From Cloacimonetes bacterium UBA5614 (GTDB lineage: Bacteria; Cloacimonadota; Cloacimonadia; Cloacimonadales; Cloacimonadaceae), in assembly GCA_002424605.1 (NCBI GenBank), contig DIKQ01000013.1, forward strand, positions 62,001 through 126,000: DNA of 64,000 bases, in the 5' to 3' direction. The notes under the pieces are model-generated. The model was not told the DNA's origin. It made no database searches and was given only the letters and a program-made list of their open reading frames with translations. Both the position numbers and the translations under genes were made by a program. Positions 1 through 8,942 of this stretch are shown here, piece by piece. The stretch's first letter is position 1; each line of letters starts with the position of its first letter.

Positions 1-1
1 C

Positions 2-949
2 AACGTGCCGCATCCTGAAGTTCCCATTGGCAGGGATGAGAGTTTTAACCGCTTTGTACGGGAATGGGGCAGCAAGCCAGACTATGATTTTATCCCCAAA
101 GAGCACCCGGAAGTGGCAGCTCAAAACAACCTGCTGGATATGCAGCGCGGAGCCAAAATCACTGGCAGCGGTTTTCCGGTTTACACCGGTCTGGGAGCCA
201 ATCTGGAGCGCGCGCTCATCAATTTTATGCTTACCTTTCACCAGCAGAAGCACGGTTATGAGGAAGTGGCGGTTCCCTTTATCGTCAACCGCAAGACCAT
301 GACCGGCACGGGACAGCTTCCCAAGCTGGAAAACGATATGTATCGCATTGACGAGGAAGATTTTTTCCTGATTCCGACAGCGGAAGTGCCTATTACAAAC
401 CTGTATTCCGACGAGATTTTGCCTCTGGGTAAACTGCCCGTAAAGCTGGTGGGGTATACACCCTGCTTCAGGCGGGAAGCCGGTTCCTATGGCAAGGATA
501 CCAAAGGTCTGCAGAGAGTGCACCAGTTCAACAAGGTGGAAATGGTTCGCTTTGTGCATCCAGACGAGTCCTATGCAGTGCTGGAGGAAATGGTGGGCAA
601 TGCTGAAGCCATCCTGCAGGCGCTGGGCCTTCACTACAGGGTGGTGGAGCTTTGTACGGCGGATTTGAGCTTTGCCAGCGCCAGGACCTATGATATTGAG
701 GTCTGGGCACCCGGGGCGGGACGCTATCTGGAAGTGTCATCCGTCAGCAACTTTGAGGATTTCCAGGCAAGACGCGCCGGTATCCGTTTCCGCGATACGG
801 ACGGAAAAGTCCGCTTTGTGCATACCCTGAACGGCTCGGGACTTGCCACTCCGCGCACTATGATTGCCCTGCTGGAAACCTATCAGCAGGCAGACGGCAG
901 CATTGCCATACCGGAAGCTTTGAAGCCCTGGCTTAACATAGTTGTCTGA
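2..949 (+). CDS. serS: Seryl-tRNA synthetase, 5'-truncated by window edge
   Basis: Class II aminoacyl-tRNA synthetase that charges tRNA-Ser in the cytoplasm. The visible 315 residues are the catalytic domain. The reading frame is open to the window edge: the codon before the first GTG encodes Asn, giving NVPHPEVPIG, which matches the linker before the SerRS core, so the true start and the N-terminal tRNA-binding coiled coil lie upstream. Motif 2 (TPCFRREAG, about residue 152 of the fragment) and the motif 3 segment (GSGLATPRT, about residue 277) are intact, as is the ATP/serine pocket stretch TAEVPITNLY. SerRS is usually about 420-430 residues, so roughly a quarter is missing. The TGA stop is followed 43 bases later by the polysaccharide genes on the same strand. 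Identification is secure. Confidence 0.97.
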   Translation, partial: NVPHPEVPIGRDESFNRFVREWGSKPDYDFIPKEHPEVAAQNNLLDMQRGAKITGSGFPVYTGLGANLERALINFMLTFHQQKHGYEEVAVPFIVNRKTMTGTGQLPKLENDMYRIDEEDFFLIPTAEVPITNLYSDEILPLGKLPVKLVGYTPCFRREAGSYGKDTKGLQRVHQFNKVEMVRFVHPDESYAVLEEMVGNAEAILQALGLHYRVVELCTADLSFASARTYDIEVWAPGAGRYLEVSSVSNFEDFQARRAGIRFRDTDGKVRFVHTLNGSGLATPRTMIALLETYQQADGSIAIPEALKPWLNIVV

Positions 950-992
950 TAGCTGGCAGACCTTATTTTATCAAGGGGAGAATCCTTAACTG

Positions 993-2234
993 ATGGATAA
1001 TAACAAACCGGCAGAGATTATCGAGGTAAGTTTCTTTGAACTGCTGCTTTCTGTAGCAAAAAGAAAGAAATTCGTTATCTCATTTACCTTGTTGACAGCC
1101 ATTCTCGCTACCGTTATTATTTTCCTCATCCCAAGAGAATGGGAATCGCAGGCTTTGGTTTCGCCCATTGCAGACAATTCTTCCAGTATCCAGATAAACG
1201 CCAATATGCTGAGCAGTTTCAACACCATGCCTCTGCTGGGTTCCCAAAAGATGGAGCTTGCACTGGAAATCCTTACAATAATGGACAGCAGGACGTTCAG
1301 GGAAGATATCGTCCGCAAGTTTAAACTGATTGAATACTTCCGAATAACGAAATCTGATTCTACAGTGGCTATGGATATTGCCCTCAGAAAATACAACAGC
1401 AAGATTTTCAGGGCAGCACTTGAGCAACAGTCTAATGCAATTCAGATATCAGTCTTCACGAGGGATAAATATCTGTCAAAGAGTATCGGGGACTATATCC
1501 TGCAATCGCTTGAGCATTATATAAAACAACAGAAGAAAATGAAAAGCACACTGACCAGAGAGTTTCTGGAACGGCGAACCAACGAAGTAAGAACCAGTCT
1601 TGATACGCTCCTGATAAAAAGGAAGAGTTTTGAAAGTCAGGGGAAGTCTTTTTCTCTGACAGAGCAGACAAAACAGGTATTGAATCTGTATTCTGGGATT
1701 GTTTCACAGAAACTGCTGAATGACATTGAACTGGATATTGCCGTCAGACAGTATGGGCAGACAAATCCCAAAGTTAACGAACTGGAAGCAAAGAGCAGAA
1801 TACTAAAGCAGCAACTGGATGATTTTGACAATAAGAATGGCAATTCGCTGCCGAAGTATATCCTTGATTTGGAGAAGATTCCAGAAGCAAACATGGAATA
1901 TAGCAAAATCCTGATTGACCAGACTGTCATGGAACAGATATACAAGTTTCTCTATCCATTACTGGAATCAGCCAGACTGGATGAACAAAAAGATATGCCA
2001 GAAATCGAGATATTGGACAGACCTGGACTGCCAGGGTTGCATGCCTATCCCAAGCGCTTGATGCTGATTATAGCCCTAACACTTGCAGCCTTTCTTTTTG
2101 CCGGCCTTTTAGCTGTAATGGATGAATATGTTTCAAGGCAGCAGAAGCTGGTTATCAGGCAGGTCTTGGCTGAGTTAAAGCTGGTGAAACCTGAAAAGTC
2201 GTCAACGGAAACGGATTACAACTCTGATAATTAA
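993..2234 (+). CDS. Wzz-type polysaccharide co-polymerase (chain-length determinant) 1
   Basis: Inner-membrane protein expected to control chain length of a surface polysaccharide. At 413 residues it has the classical PCP layout: a cytoplasmic N-terminus, a membrane segment at about residues 29-46, a large periplasmic helical region, and a second membrane segment near residue 355 preceded by a Pro-rich stretch (LPGLHAYPKR). There is no C-terminal tyrosine-kinase domain, so it resembles Wzz (PCP-1) rather than Wzc. The ATG is preceded by a strong AAGGGGAG ribosome site at 973-980. It overlaps the next gene by one base (TAATG), implying translational coupling. It is clearly a paralogue of the product of 3565-4740, sharing the EYF-I/K motif and the Met-Asp-x-Ala-Leu pattern. 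Confidence 0.85.
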   Translation: MDNNKPAEIIEVSFFELLLSVAKRKKFVISFTLLTAILATVIIFLIPREWESQALVSPIADNSSSIQINANMLSSFNTMPLLGSQKMELALEILTIMDSRTFREDIVRKFKLIEYFRITKSDSTVAMDIALRKYNSKIFRAALEQQSNAIQISVFTRDKYLSKSIGDYILQSLEHYIKQQKKMKSTLTREFLERRTNEVRTSLDTLLIKRKSFESQGKSFSLTEQTKQVLNLYSGIVSQKLLNDIELDIAVRQYGQTNPKVNELEAKSRILKQQLDDFDNKNGNSLPKYILDLEKIPEANMEYSKILIDQTVMEQIYKFLYPLLESARLDEQKDMPEIEILDRPGLPGLHAYPKRLMLIIALTLAAFLFAGLLAVMDEYVSRQQKLVIRQVLAELKLVKPEKSSTETDYNSDN

Positions 2235-3547
2235 TGAACCTGTGCATGAATCAGCAACTTAAATTTAACATCCACTTTTTCAGACACTTAAGCCTTGGGG
2301 CTGTTCTGGTATTAACCCTTTCCTATTTCTTTCCCTTATTTTACAGGCTGACTCATATTCTGGCTGTTTTAGTTCCATTAATAGCACTTGTAAGTATGGT
2401 TGTCCAAAACAAGAAGCTGATTCTTGATAAGTGGACAGCAGAAATATATGTATTTCTCGGATTATGGTTTGTATATAGTCTGATTGGTCTTGCATGGGCA
2501 AAAGATTTGCGTCTTGCAGAAGAGTATACGCGCAGGGTTGGTGTCTATATACTTACTTTTATTTTGTTTTCTCAGTTGTTCAGAAAAGTACAATACAGAC
2601 AGCACGCTCATCTGATTTTCCAGATAATAGCTTACTCCTACTGTCTGATTTATGTCTGGGAGATTGTCACGTGGGAGCATTTACCTGTATCTAGGTTATA
2701 TGGAGTCAATGTACCTATCCCTACCGGTGTGTATTTTAACGAAAATAACAGTGCAGTCATGCTGCTCTTGCTTTCCCCATTTTTAACTCTGAAAACTCCG
2801 CTGACAACTGGAATAACAGGAAGGATTATCTCTCTTGCAGTATTTCTTTTCATACTGGTGGCAGGGGCAATCCAGAACTCACGTATAGCGGTTTTCTTTA
2901 TGGCTCTGCTGGGATTGTATTATTTCTTCAGGGCAAAATGGATGCTAAAACTCATTTCAATTGTGATTATATCCTTGGGATTAGTAATTTTTACTGTAAA
3001 GTTCCCGAACGAGTATCGTTTCTCCAAGCTTCTTTTGCAAAAGCAGATAGTGTCAACCCTCAACGAAGGAAAGTCATACATGATGACTTCCAGTAAAATA
3101 AGAAGCCAGGTAAATCACGAAAGCATTGATATCGCAGCTCAAAGCAAGCTGTTGGGAGTGGGTGCCGGCAACTATGAAGTATATATGAGTCAGGGCAGAT
3201 ATCATAGGACTTCCTGGGTTTTAAACGCTCATAACTGGTGGTTTGAATTGCTTGCGAATTTTGGTCTGCTGATATTTCTTGGCATGCTGTTTATTTACCT
3301 TAGGTGGATTTATTGCATATTTATTCTGAAGCAAAAGTCTGATAGAATCACCTATGCGGAATATGACGCTTACTTCATATCCCTGCTTCTCTTTCTGCCA
3401 CTCAGCATTGTTCCCAGTTCCATCAGGGGATACTATAGTCTGTGGATTTATTTCAGCCTCATTCATGCTGTATGTGTAAGCAGCAGCACTGGGAAACGCA
3501 AGGCTTTGCAGGATCTAACCGAAGGTTCTTTAGCCAATGTGGATTAG
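2234..3547 (+). CDS. O-antigen ligase/polymerase-like membrane protein (WaaL/Wzy family)
   Basis: Polytopic inner-membrane protein of 437 residues with about ten hydrophobic segments and one longer periplasmic loop (about residues 250-335), as in the Wzy_C/O-antigen ligase superfamily. The loop carries GVGAGNYEVY and a nearby NAHNWWFELLANFG stretch; a His followed by a Gly-rich turn and a membrane helix is typical of this family's functional loop. The start overlaps the preceding Wzz gene by one base; a second Met five codons in (2246) is an alternative. It lies between two Wzz-like genes, so its substrate is probably the same surface glycan. Ligase and polymerase cannot be told apart by eye. 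No glycosyltransferases are adjacent inside the window. Confidence 0.75.
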   Translation: MNLCMNQQLKFNIHFFRHLSLGAVLVLTLSYFFPLFYRLTHILAVLVPLIALVSMVVQNKKLILDKWTAEIYVFLGLWFVYSLIGLAWAKDLRLAEEYTRRVGVYILTFILFSQLFRKVQYRQHAHLIFQIIAYSYCLIYVWEIVTWEHLPVSRLYGVNVPIPTGVYFNENNSAVMLLLLSPFLTLKTPLTTGITGRIISLAVFLFILVAGAIQNSRIAVFFMALLGLYYFFRAKWMLKLISIVIISLGLVIFTVKFPNEYRFSKLLLQKQIVSTLNEGKSYMMTSSKIRSQVNHESIDIAAQSKLLGVGAGNYEVYMSQGRYHRTSWVLNAHNWWFELLANFGLLIFLGMLFIYLRWIYCIFILKQKSDRITYAEYDAYFISLLLFLPLSIVPSSIRGYYSLWIYFSLIHAVCVSSSTGKRKALQDLTEGSLANVD

Positions 3548-3564
3548 TTTTAAAAGGACATAAA

Positions 3565-4740
3565 ATGGAAAATCGCAAAACTGTCTTCGATTTGCTGCTG
3601 ATTTTTGCACAGCAGAAGAAAATCATCATATGGTTTACTCTGATTGTGGCATTAATCGCAGTGGCTTACAGCCTGTTGACGCCTGAAATCTGGTCGTCAA
3701 AAGGTACGTTCCGTCCCGATGCTTCTCCATCCATGGGAATGTCTGTCAATATACCCGGACTGAGCGGGATTATGTCTTCCCTGATTGGCAGCTCATCCGG
3801 TGATGCCCAAAGCGCATTAATCTATCTGCGTAGCAGGACCCTAAGCGAGGAAGTGATCCGAAAGTTCAATCTTTTTGAGTATTTTAAGATAAAAGAACCT
3901 GATACTCTTAGAGCTATGGACCTTGCGCTTGAGAGATTGAAGAGTGAAGTCCAAAGCGTTGGTCTCAATGACGAAAACGGTTTGATAAGTGTGACAGTGT
4001 CTACCAAGGATAAAGTACTTTCCAAAGAAATGGCAGATTATTATCTGCAGAGACTGGACACATACAACAGAGATTTAAAACTCACCAAAGGCAAGCGCAA
4101 CCGCCAGTTTCTGGAATCCAGGGTAGCTTCTGCCAGAAGGGATATCGATTCACTGGCGACAGCTTTGAGGGACTTCCAAAAGAAGAACAAGGCAATAGAC
4201 ATTACATCTCAGATGGCATCCATAGTTTCTCTCTATTCCGAAGTGGTTTCTCAAAAGATGATAGTCGATTTGGAACTGGAAGTGGCAAAGCAGAATTATC
4301 CGGGGGATTCCCCGCTCATCAATGAACTTTCTCACAAGAGGACAGTGCTATCAGAGCGCATTGCAGGGCTTGAAAAGAGCTCAGATAGGGTCAAACCAAG
4401 CTATATCATGGGCATTGACAATATTCCTGAACTTTCATTGCAATACACCCAGCTGATGATAAATTTGGAAATCCAAAAGAAAGTATTCGAATATATCTAT
4501 CCGCAGTTTGAGGCAGCCAGGATTGAAGAAGTGAGGGATATGCCGACCATAGAGGTGATTGATTATCCCCGGCTTGCTGGTCAGAGGACTTATCCCAGGA
4601 GAGCAATGATTTGCATTGTGTCCACTTTTCTGGGTTTCCTGGCATCATTGTGTCTGGCATATGTCGTTTTCCAGATGGAGAAGAATAAAGAAACCGTCAG
4701 GAAAATCAGGGAAGCTGTATTTGGCAGGAAAAACAGGTAA
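3565..4740 (+). CDS. Wzz-type polysaccharide co-polymerase 2
   Basis: Second chain-length-determinant-like protein, 391 residues with this start. The frame is open upstream to 3442, but that start lies inside the preceding gene. ATG 3565 has an AAAAGGA site at 3552-3558 and opens with the expected short cytoplasmic tail and a membrane segment (about residues 19-38). The second membrane segment is near residue 350, preceded by YPRLAGQRTYPRR, the Pro-rich motif before TM2. The periplasmic region is predicted helical and includes SIPGL/SGIM-type small-residue runs near residues 55-75. It is a diverged paralogue of the product of 993-2234, so the two probably arose by duplication around the ligase/polymerase gene. 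It ends 5 bases before a convergent gene. Confidence 0.85.
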   Translation: MENRKTVFDLLLIFAQQKKIIIWFTLIVALIAVAYSLLTPEIWSSKGTFRPDASPSMGMSVNIPGLSGIMSSLIGSSSGDAQSALIYLRSRTLSEEVIRKFNLFEYFKIKEPDTLRAMDLALERLKSEVQSVGLNDENGLISVTVSTKDKVLSKEMADYYLQRLDTYNRDLKLTKGKRNRQFLESRVASARRDIDSLATALRDFQKKNKAIDITSQMASIVSLYSEVVSQKMIVDLELEVAKQNYPGDSPLINELSHKRTVLSERIAGLEKSSDRVKPSYIMGIDNIPELSLQYTQLMINLEIQKKVFEYIYPQFEAARIEEVRDMPTIEVIDYPRLAGQRTYPRRAMICIVSTFLGFLASLCLAYVVFQMEKNKETVRKIREAVFGRKNR

Positions 4741-4745
4741 ACTGT

Positions 4746-5345
4746 CTAAGGAAAATTAACCTCGTATAGCAGCTTTCTATTCTGCATTTTTGATTGGTTT
4801 ACAAACTTTTCCAGCTTGCTGTATTTTTTCCGCCGTTTGTCAAAGCGGTTTATTGCCTTGCGTAGTTCGTTTTTCCACCGGTCTGCGTTCAGGGGAATAG
4901 TGCTTTTATAATTACGGAAAAACAGTTCCACTCTACGCGAAAAATCATCTGAGGTCATCACTTCCGCCCAAAACAGGAAGAGATGCGCGATATCGGCTTC
5001 CGGCGGTGCAAGACGGATGTCTTCAAAATCAAGCAAGGTTATTTTTTGCTTCTTTTCATCCCACAGGATGTTACGCGGCTGGTTGTCCCAGTGGCAGAGG
5101 ACCTTTTCATCCAGATGCGTTATGGAATGGAGCTTTGCTATCGCCTGCGCCAGCTTTTTTATCATCAGGTCCGATATGTCTACCGCATCAAGGTAGGGAA
5201 TGCCGTCAATCCTTCTGAGGACGAGGGTCCGGGGCCTTCGGATTTCCACCAGCTCCGGCTTGTCTGGGAACGCGGATTCATAGACAAACCGCTCATTAAG
5301 AAACGCTCTGTTCGTGCGGCAGGCTTTCTCAATCGTGGCAGGCAT
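4746..5345 (-). CDS. Aminoglycoside-phosphotransferase/choline-kinase-fold small-molecule kinase
   Basis: A 199-residue protein with the catalytic core of the APH/choline-kinase/Kdo-kinase superfamily. The catalytic loop reads CHWDNQPRNILWD (Asp base at about residue 107, Asn four further on), and the metal-binding motif is LLDFEDIRLAPPEADIAHLF, with DFE in place of DFG/DFD. The N-lobe is short: LRRIDGIPYLD corresponds to the hinge, and the ATP-binding lysine region is reduced. The protein could be a minimal kinase, or the start may lie upstream inside the helicase gene, whose stop is 8 bases before the ATG. Both are on the minus strand and probably co-transcribed. The substrate is unknown; a surface-sugar or lipid kinase is possible given the polysaccharide genes alongside. 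Confidence 0.6.
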   Translation of the reverse strand: MPATIEKACRTNRAFLNERFVYESAFPDKPELVEIRRPRTLVLRRIDGIPYLDAVDISDLMIKKLAQAIAKLHSITHLDEKVLCHWDNQPRNILWDEKKQKITLLDFEDIRLAPPEADIAHLFLFWAEVMTSDDFSRRVELFFRNYKSTIPLNADRWKNELRKAINRFDKRRKKYSKLEKFVNQSKMQNRKLLYEVNFP

Positions 5346-5353
5346 CGATGGCT

Positions 5354-8300
5354 TTATGCCTCGTAGAAAAACAGGTCTTTCAGGGTCTGGCTGTCCATGA
5401 GCTTTATCACGGACTGTCCTTCGTCGATTATGTTCTGGAAAAGCTCCAGTTTATTCTGCTGGAGTGAAATTATCTTTTCTTCCACAGTGCCTTTGGTAAT
5501 CAGCCGGAACACCTGTACCTTGCGGGTCTGGCCGATTCTGTGGGTGCGGTCAATCGCCTGGTTTTCTATCATGGGATTCCACCAGGGGTCCACCAGGATG
5601 ACTGTATCGGCAGAAGTAAGGTTCAGTCCCGTTCCGCCGGTTTTCAGGCTTATCAGGAACACCTTGACTTTGGGGTCATCGTTAAAACGGTCCACGTGTT
5701 TTTGCCTGTCCCTGGTTTTGCCATCCATATATTCGTAGGTGATATTTTGCCGGTCAAAGTAGCCGCGGATGAGCTTAAGCATCTCCACGAACTGGCTGAA
5801 TACCAGTATCTTATGCCCGCTTTCAATGGCTTCTTCCACCAGTTCCATCAGTTGCTCGGTCTTGGCGGAAATCTCCATGTCATTCCTGATATCGGGATTC
5901 ACCAGAGCCGGATGATTGCAAACCTGGCGCAGCTTGGTCAAGGCTGAAAGCACATGGATATAATTGATTTGGGATGCATCCTTCACGCCTGATGGGAAAA
6001 GGGATTGCCTTACTGCTTCCAGGATTTGCAGGTAGAGCTTTTCCTGAACCGGATTGAGTTTGCACCAGCTTACCTGTTCCTGTTTGTCCGGCAGTTCCAG
6101 CAGCACGTCTTTTTTGATTCTGCGCAGGATGAAAGGCGCTGCCAGACGGTTTAGCCTTGCGCGGATTTCCGGCTGAGGCAGTTCGGAAACATATTCCTGC
6201 TTGAATTTGCCCAGTGAACCAAGGTATCCCGGCATCAGGAAATCCAGGATGGACCACAGTTCTGTCATGTCATTTTCAATCGGGGTACCGGAAAGGGCGA
6301 GGCGATGTTCGGCTTTCAGCTTTTTGATGGCGCCTGTGCGTTGGGCAGCCACGTTCTTGATGTGTTGCGCTTCATCCAGGACAATCCATTTGAAGTTCAT
6401 TTTTCCCAGCTCAGCGATGTCATTCAGCACCAGGGTGTAGGAGATGATAAAAAGCCTCACATTGGGGTTTTGCAGCAGTTTGACGCGTTCCGGCTTGGAA
6501 CCCTCGTAAATCTGGTATGGTATGTTGGTATGGAATTTTTCAATCTCGGCAGCCCAGTTGTAGAGCAAAGTCTTGGGGCAGATCACCAGCGAGACGCTTC
6601 CTTCCGGAGTTTCCGCCAGCACGGACAATGCCTGGATGGTCTTGCCCAGTCCCATCTCGTCTGCCAGGATTCCGTGCAGCTTATATTTCATCAGCATCCT
6701 GAGCCACTGATAGCCAGCTTTCTGGTAACTGCGCAATACAGTGTTCAGGTAGGGCGGCAGCTTTTCTTCCTTGTCGGCATGACGCGTAAGCAAAGCCCGG
6801 AACATCTGTTCCAGATATTCGTCCCCGTAAAGCTGCAGAGCCGGATTTTCCTCCCGCAGCCGCCAGTAATAGGGCAGGATATTTACCCTGGCGCGATAGA
6901 CCTTGTCTTTGTCAAAATCGCTCTTTTTGAGCAGGCTCTCCATTTCGTCAAAGACCTCGCGCTGGGTCAGGAAAACCAGTCTTCCGTCCTGGGTCTGCAG
7001 GAACTGCTGTTTGCTTTTGAAAAACTTGCGCAGTTCCTCGTGACTAAAGGAAAAGTCCTTGTAGCGGTAGTTTATGTCATAACTGAACCAGTTGATTTCA
7101 TCAGAGAGGCGAGCCGTAATCTGCGCCTGCAGAGGCACTTTATAGATAAACTCGCGTTTCAGGGTCTCGTCGATTTCGATATCCCAGTTCTCTTCTGAAA
7201 GCTCATAGACCGCTTTCTTGAGGATTTCCAGGTTTTCCTCTCCCCTAAAGACCAGTTGTGAATACTGTTCCAGCCTGTCATACTGAGGGTTTGGCAGTTT
7301 ACGCAGGAAGGCATTGACCTGTTCAAACACCTGCGAGGGTATCTGGAACCAGCATTTGGTTCCGTTCATTTCATAGCTTACCAAAGGTGACTGGAAGCGC
7401 ACTGCCGAGATGGGAATCTGGATTTCCGGATTGTAACGCAGGGTTCCTTCCAGCAGGATGTCCTCATCCAGGCGGTGCATGAAGAAGTGCACGGAAGGCG
7501 GGTTGTCGTAAAAAGGCGGCAGGGCTATCTTCTCGTCAAAGTCCAGGTAGATGTTATGGCGGTTAAGCTGTTTCCAGACGATGGTGCGGAAATAGACCAG
7601 GTCGTTTTTTTGCAGGGAAAATTGTCCCCTGAACAGCGCGTTTACCAGTTTCGGCTTGAAGGGCAGGCGCACGGTGCGGATTTCGTTGCGGAAAAAGAGC
7701 CAGACCGGCTGGCCGGTGAACCAGGCGCTCAGCTCGTCCACCAGGACAGGACGCAGGATATAGTTCACTCCGGAGACGTGCTCAATGCGCAGCGCCAGCT
7801 GGAAGTCCTGCTCGATGAATTTCAGCTCTTCGCGGGTTTCCTTGACGATGAATTTGCCTTTGAGCTCCCTGATAATGGGCAGCAGGAAAGCAAAGTCTTT
7901 CTTGTTTACGGACAGGTAGAGACCCTTGGAACCGGAGGAAGCGCGCTTGACGTTCAAGGTGGCAAAGAAGTGTCTTTCCGCTTCCGTAAAGGCATTGAGG
8001 TTAGCAATGATTTCTTCTGCATGCTTGGGATTTTCGTCCTCCACCGGCTTTCCGGCGCAGATCAGGCAGAGCAGGCGGACGTCCAGGGGCTGGTACTGGT
8101 TAAAGTAAAAGCGGATTTTATCCGTTTCGGGATTGTAGATGCCTTCCACCTCAATCTGCGCTTCCTGGGACAGGCGCTGCCACTTTTCGTTGCCCACCAG
8201 CAAATTGCCCTGGTAGGTCTCAATGATGTTTTCCTTCAGGATATCGGTCTTGAGGTGATGGTAGGTGTAATAGAGCAGGCTCAGGTAATGCCTGCAGGCG

Positions 8301-8692
8301 TCATCGTCCCCACAGTCGGAGCATTTGTGGCTGACGATTTTCTCTTCTTTGGGGTCATAGACGATGTTTATATGGTCGCAGAACTGGTGGCTCTTTTCCG
8401 GTGCGGGGAAAAAGCGCAGGCGGATGCGGTCGCTTTCATCCAAACTCTTCCAATACAGCAAGTCTCCTTCCTGCAATGGGATAATCGCCTGATTGAAATA
8501 CCACGTGTTGCTATGTTCATGATAGTCTTTGCCAAAAAGCCGTGCCATTGCACTCCCATCCGATGCCTCTGGATTTTTCGACTGCCGTGACGCGATGTCT
8601 CTCTTTTCCCAACTGCAAAAGCAGGTATCCCAGGATTCCCTATCGAACTGAAAACGGCAGATTTTGGGCATCTTATAAGTCTCAGATACCAT
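5354..8692 (-). CDS. SNF2-family helicase with N-terminal SWIM-type zinc finger
   Basis: Large 1112-residue DNA-dependent ATPase of the SNF2/HepA family. A CxC...CxH zinc-binding segment (KCSDCGDDDACRH, about residue 123) matches the SWIM-type finger that precedes bacterial SNF2 proteins. The ATPase core occupies about residues 650-1110: Walker A LADEMGLGKT (about 676), DEAQ box VLDEAQH (about 769), LALSGTPIEND, then the second RecA lobe with SLKTGGTGLNLTSADTV and the arginine-finger motif QAIDRTHRIGQ (about 1046). All motifs are intact. The middle region is long and poorly conserved. Proteins of this family remodel protein-DNA or RNA-polymerase complexes; some occur in defence islands, but the neighbours give no such hint here. 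A start 7 codons downstream (Met 8) is possible. Confidence 0.92.
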   Translation of the reverse strand: MVSETYKMPKICRFQFDRESWDTCFCSWEKRDIASRQSKNPEASDGSAMARLFGKDYHEHSNTWYFNQAIIPLQEGDLLYWKSLDESDRIRLRFFPAPEKSHQFCDHINIVYDPKEEKIVSHKCSDCGDDDACRHYLSLLYYTYHHLKTDILKENIIETYQGNLLVGNEKWQRLSQEAQIEVEGIYNPETDKIRFYFNQYQPLDVRLLCLICAGKPVEDENPKHAEEIIANLNAFTEAERHFFATLNVKRASSGSKGLYLSVNKKDFAFLLPIIRELKGKFIVKETREELKFIEQDFQLALRIEHVSGVNYILRPVLVDELSAWFTGQPVWLFFRNEIRTVRLPFKPKLVNALFRGQFSLQKNDLVYFRTIVWKQLNRHNIYLDFDEKIALPPFYDNPPSVHFFMHRLDEDILLEGTLRYNPEIQIPISAVRFQSPLVSYEMNGTKCWFQIPSQVFEQVNAFLRKLPNPQYDRLEQYSQLVFRGEENLEILKKAVYELSEENWDIEIDETLKREFIYKVPLQAQITARLSDEINWFSYDINYRYKDFSFSHEELRKFFKSKQQFLQTQDGRLVFLTQREVFDEMESLLKKSDFDKDKVYRARVNILPYYWRLREENPALQLYGDEYLEQMFRALLTRHADKEEKLPPYLNTVLRSYQKAGYQWLRMLMKYKLHGILADEMGLGKTIQALSVLAETPEGSVSLVICPKTLLYNWAAEIEKFHTNIPYQIYEGSKPERVKLLQNPNVRLFIISYTLVLNDIAELGKMNFKWIVLDEAQHIKNVAAQRTGAIKKLKAEHRLALSGTPIENDMTELWSILDFLMPGYLGSLGKFKQEYVSELPQPEIRARLNRLAAPFILRRIKKDVLLELPDKQEQVSWCKLNPVQEKLYLQILEAVRQSLFPSGVKDASQINYIHVLSALTKLRQVCNHPALVNPDIRNDMEISAKTEQLMELVEEAIESGHKILVFSQFVEMLKLIRGYFDRQNITYEYMDGKTRDRQKHVDRFNDDPKVKVFLISLKTGGTGLNLTSADTVILVDPWWNPMIENQAIDRTHRIGQTRKVQVFRLITKGTVEEKIISLQQNKLELFQNIIDEGQSVIKLMDSQTLKDLFFYEA

Positions 8693-8765
8693 CTTTCTTA
8701 TTTTGTCAATTTAATTCAGGTTTTATTTTGCTTTCTCAGGGTACGGTACCCGCCCCTTCCTTGCT

Positions 8766-8840
8766 GAGATGTCGCGGAGATGTCCCGAAGATGACCGGGT
8801 TTTCTTCGGGAGGCTTTGGGGCATCTTCGGGACATGTGAG
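8766..8840. repeat. Palindromic interspersed repeat, family A, copy 1
   Basis: Begins GAGATGTCGCGGAGATG and contains the arms GATGTCCCGAAG and CATCTTCGGGACAT, which pair. Near-identical modules occur at 53107-53203 and 63460-63563. In this copy the central segment (GATGACCGGGTTTTC...) is in the opposite orientation to the other two, as if the core had been flipped. The weak flanking GCTTACT/AGTAAGC-like ends suggest a unit of about 100 bp. It lies in the gap between the helicase gene and the gene at 8943. Confidence 0.8.
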
Positions 8841-8874
8841 TAAGCGGGAAGCCGGGGAAGCGGAAGAATGCAGA

Positions 8875-8914
8875 CAAGAAAAAACCGGGCGGGAACTATG
8901 GGCCACCCGGTTTT
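8875..8914 (-). terminator. Rho-independent terminator for the 8943-9500 gene
   Basis: A perfect 9-bp stem (AAAACCGGG at 8881-8889 pairing with CCCGGTTTT at 8906-8914), extended by GC pairs inside. Read on the minus strand it is followed by a run of six T and TCTTG. It starts about 30 bases past the stop of the minus-strand gene at 8943. Confidence 0.8.
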
Positions 8915-8942
8915 ACAAAGGGTTTAACTGATTATCAGCCGT

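Noticed and set aside
7475..8590. Long plus-strand open frame of 371 codons opposite the helicase gene
   Set aside because: It lies antisense to a clear SNF2 gene, has no ribosome site and no recognisable domain; it is a shadow frame.
5354..8692. Helicase and adjacent kinase as a defence system
   Set aside because: SNF2 proteins occur in some defence islands, but no methyltransferase, nuclease or phospholipase-D gene is adjacent, so the claim has no support here.
8693..8710. TTGACA just upstream of the helicase start as a -35 box
   Set aside because: It is only about 15 bases from the ATG on the minus strand, so the -10 would fall inside the coding sequence and nothing suitable is there.
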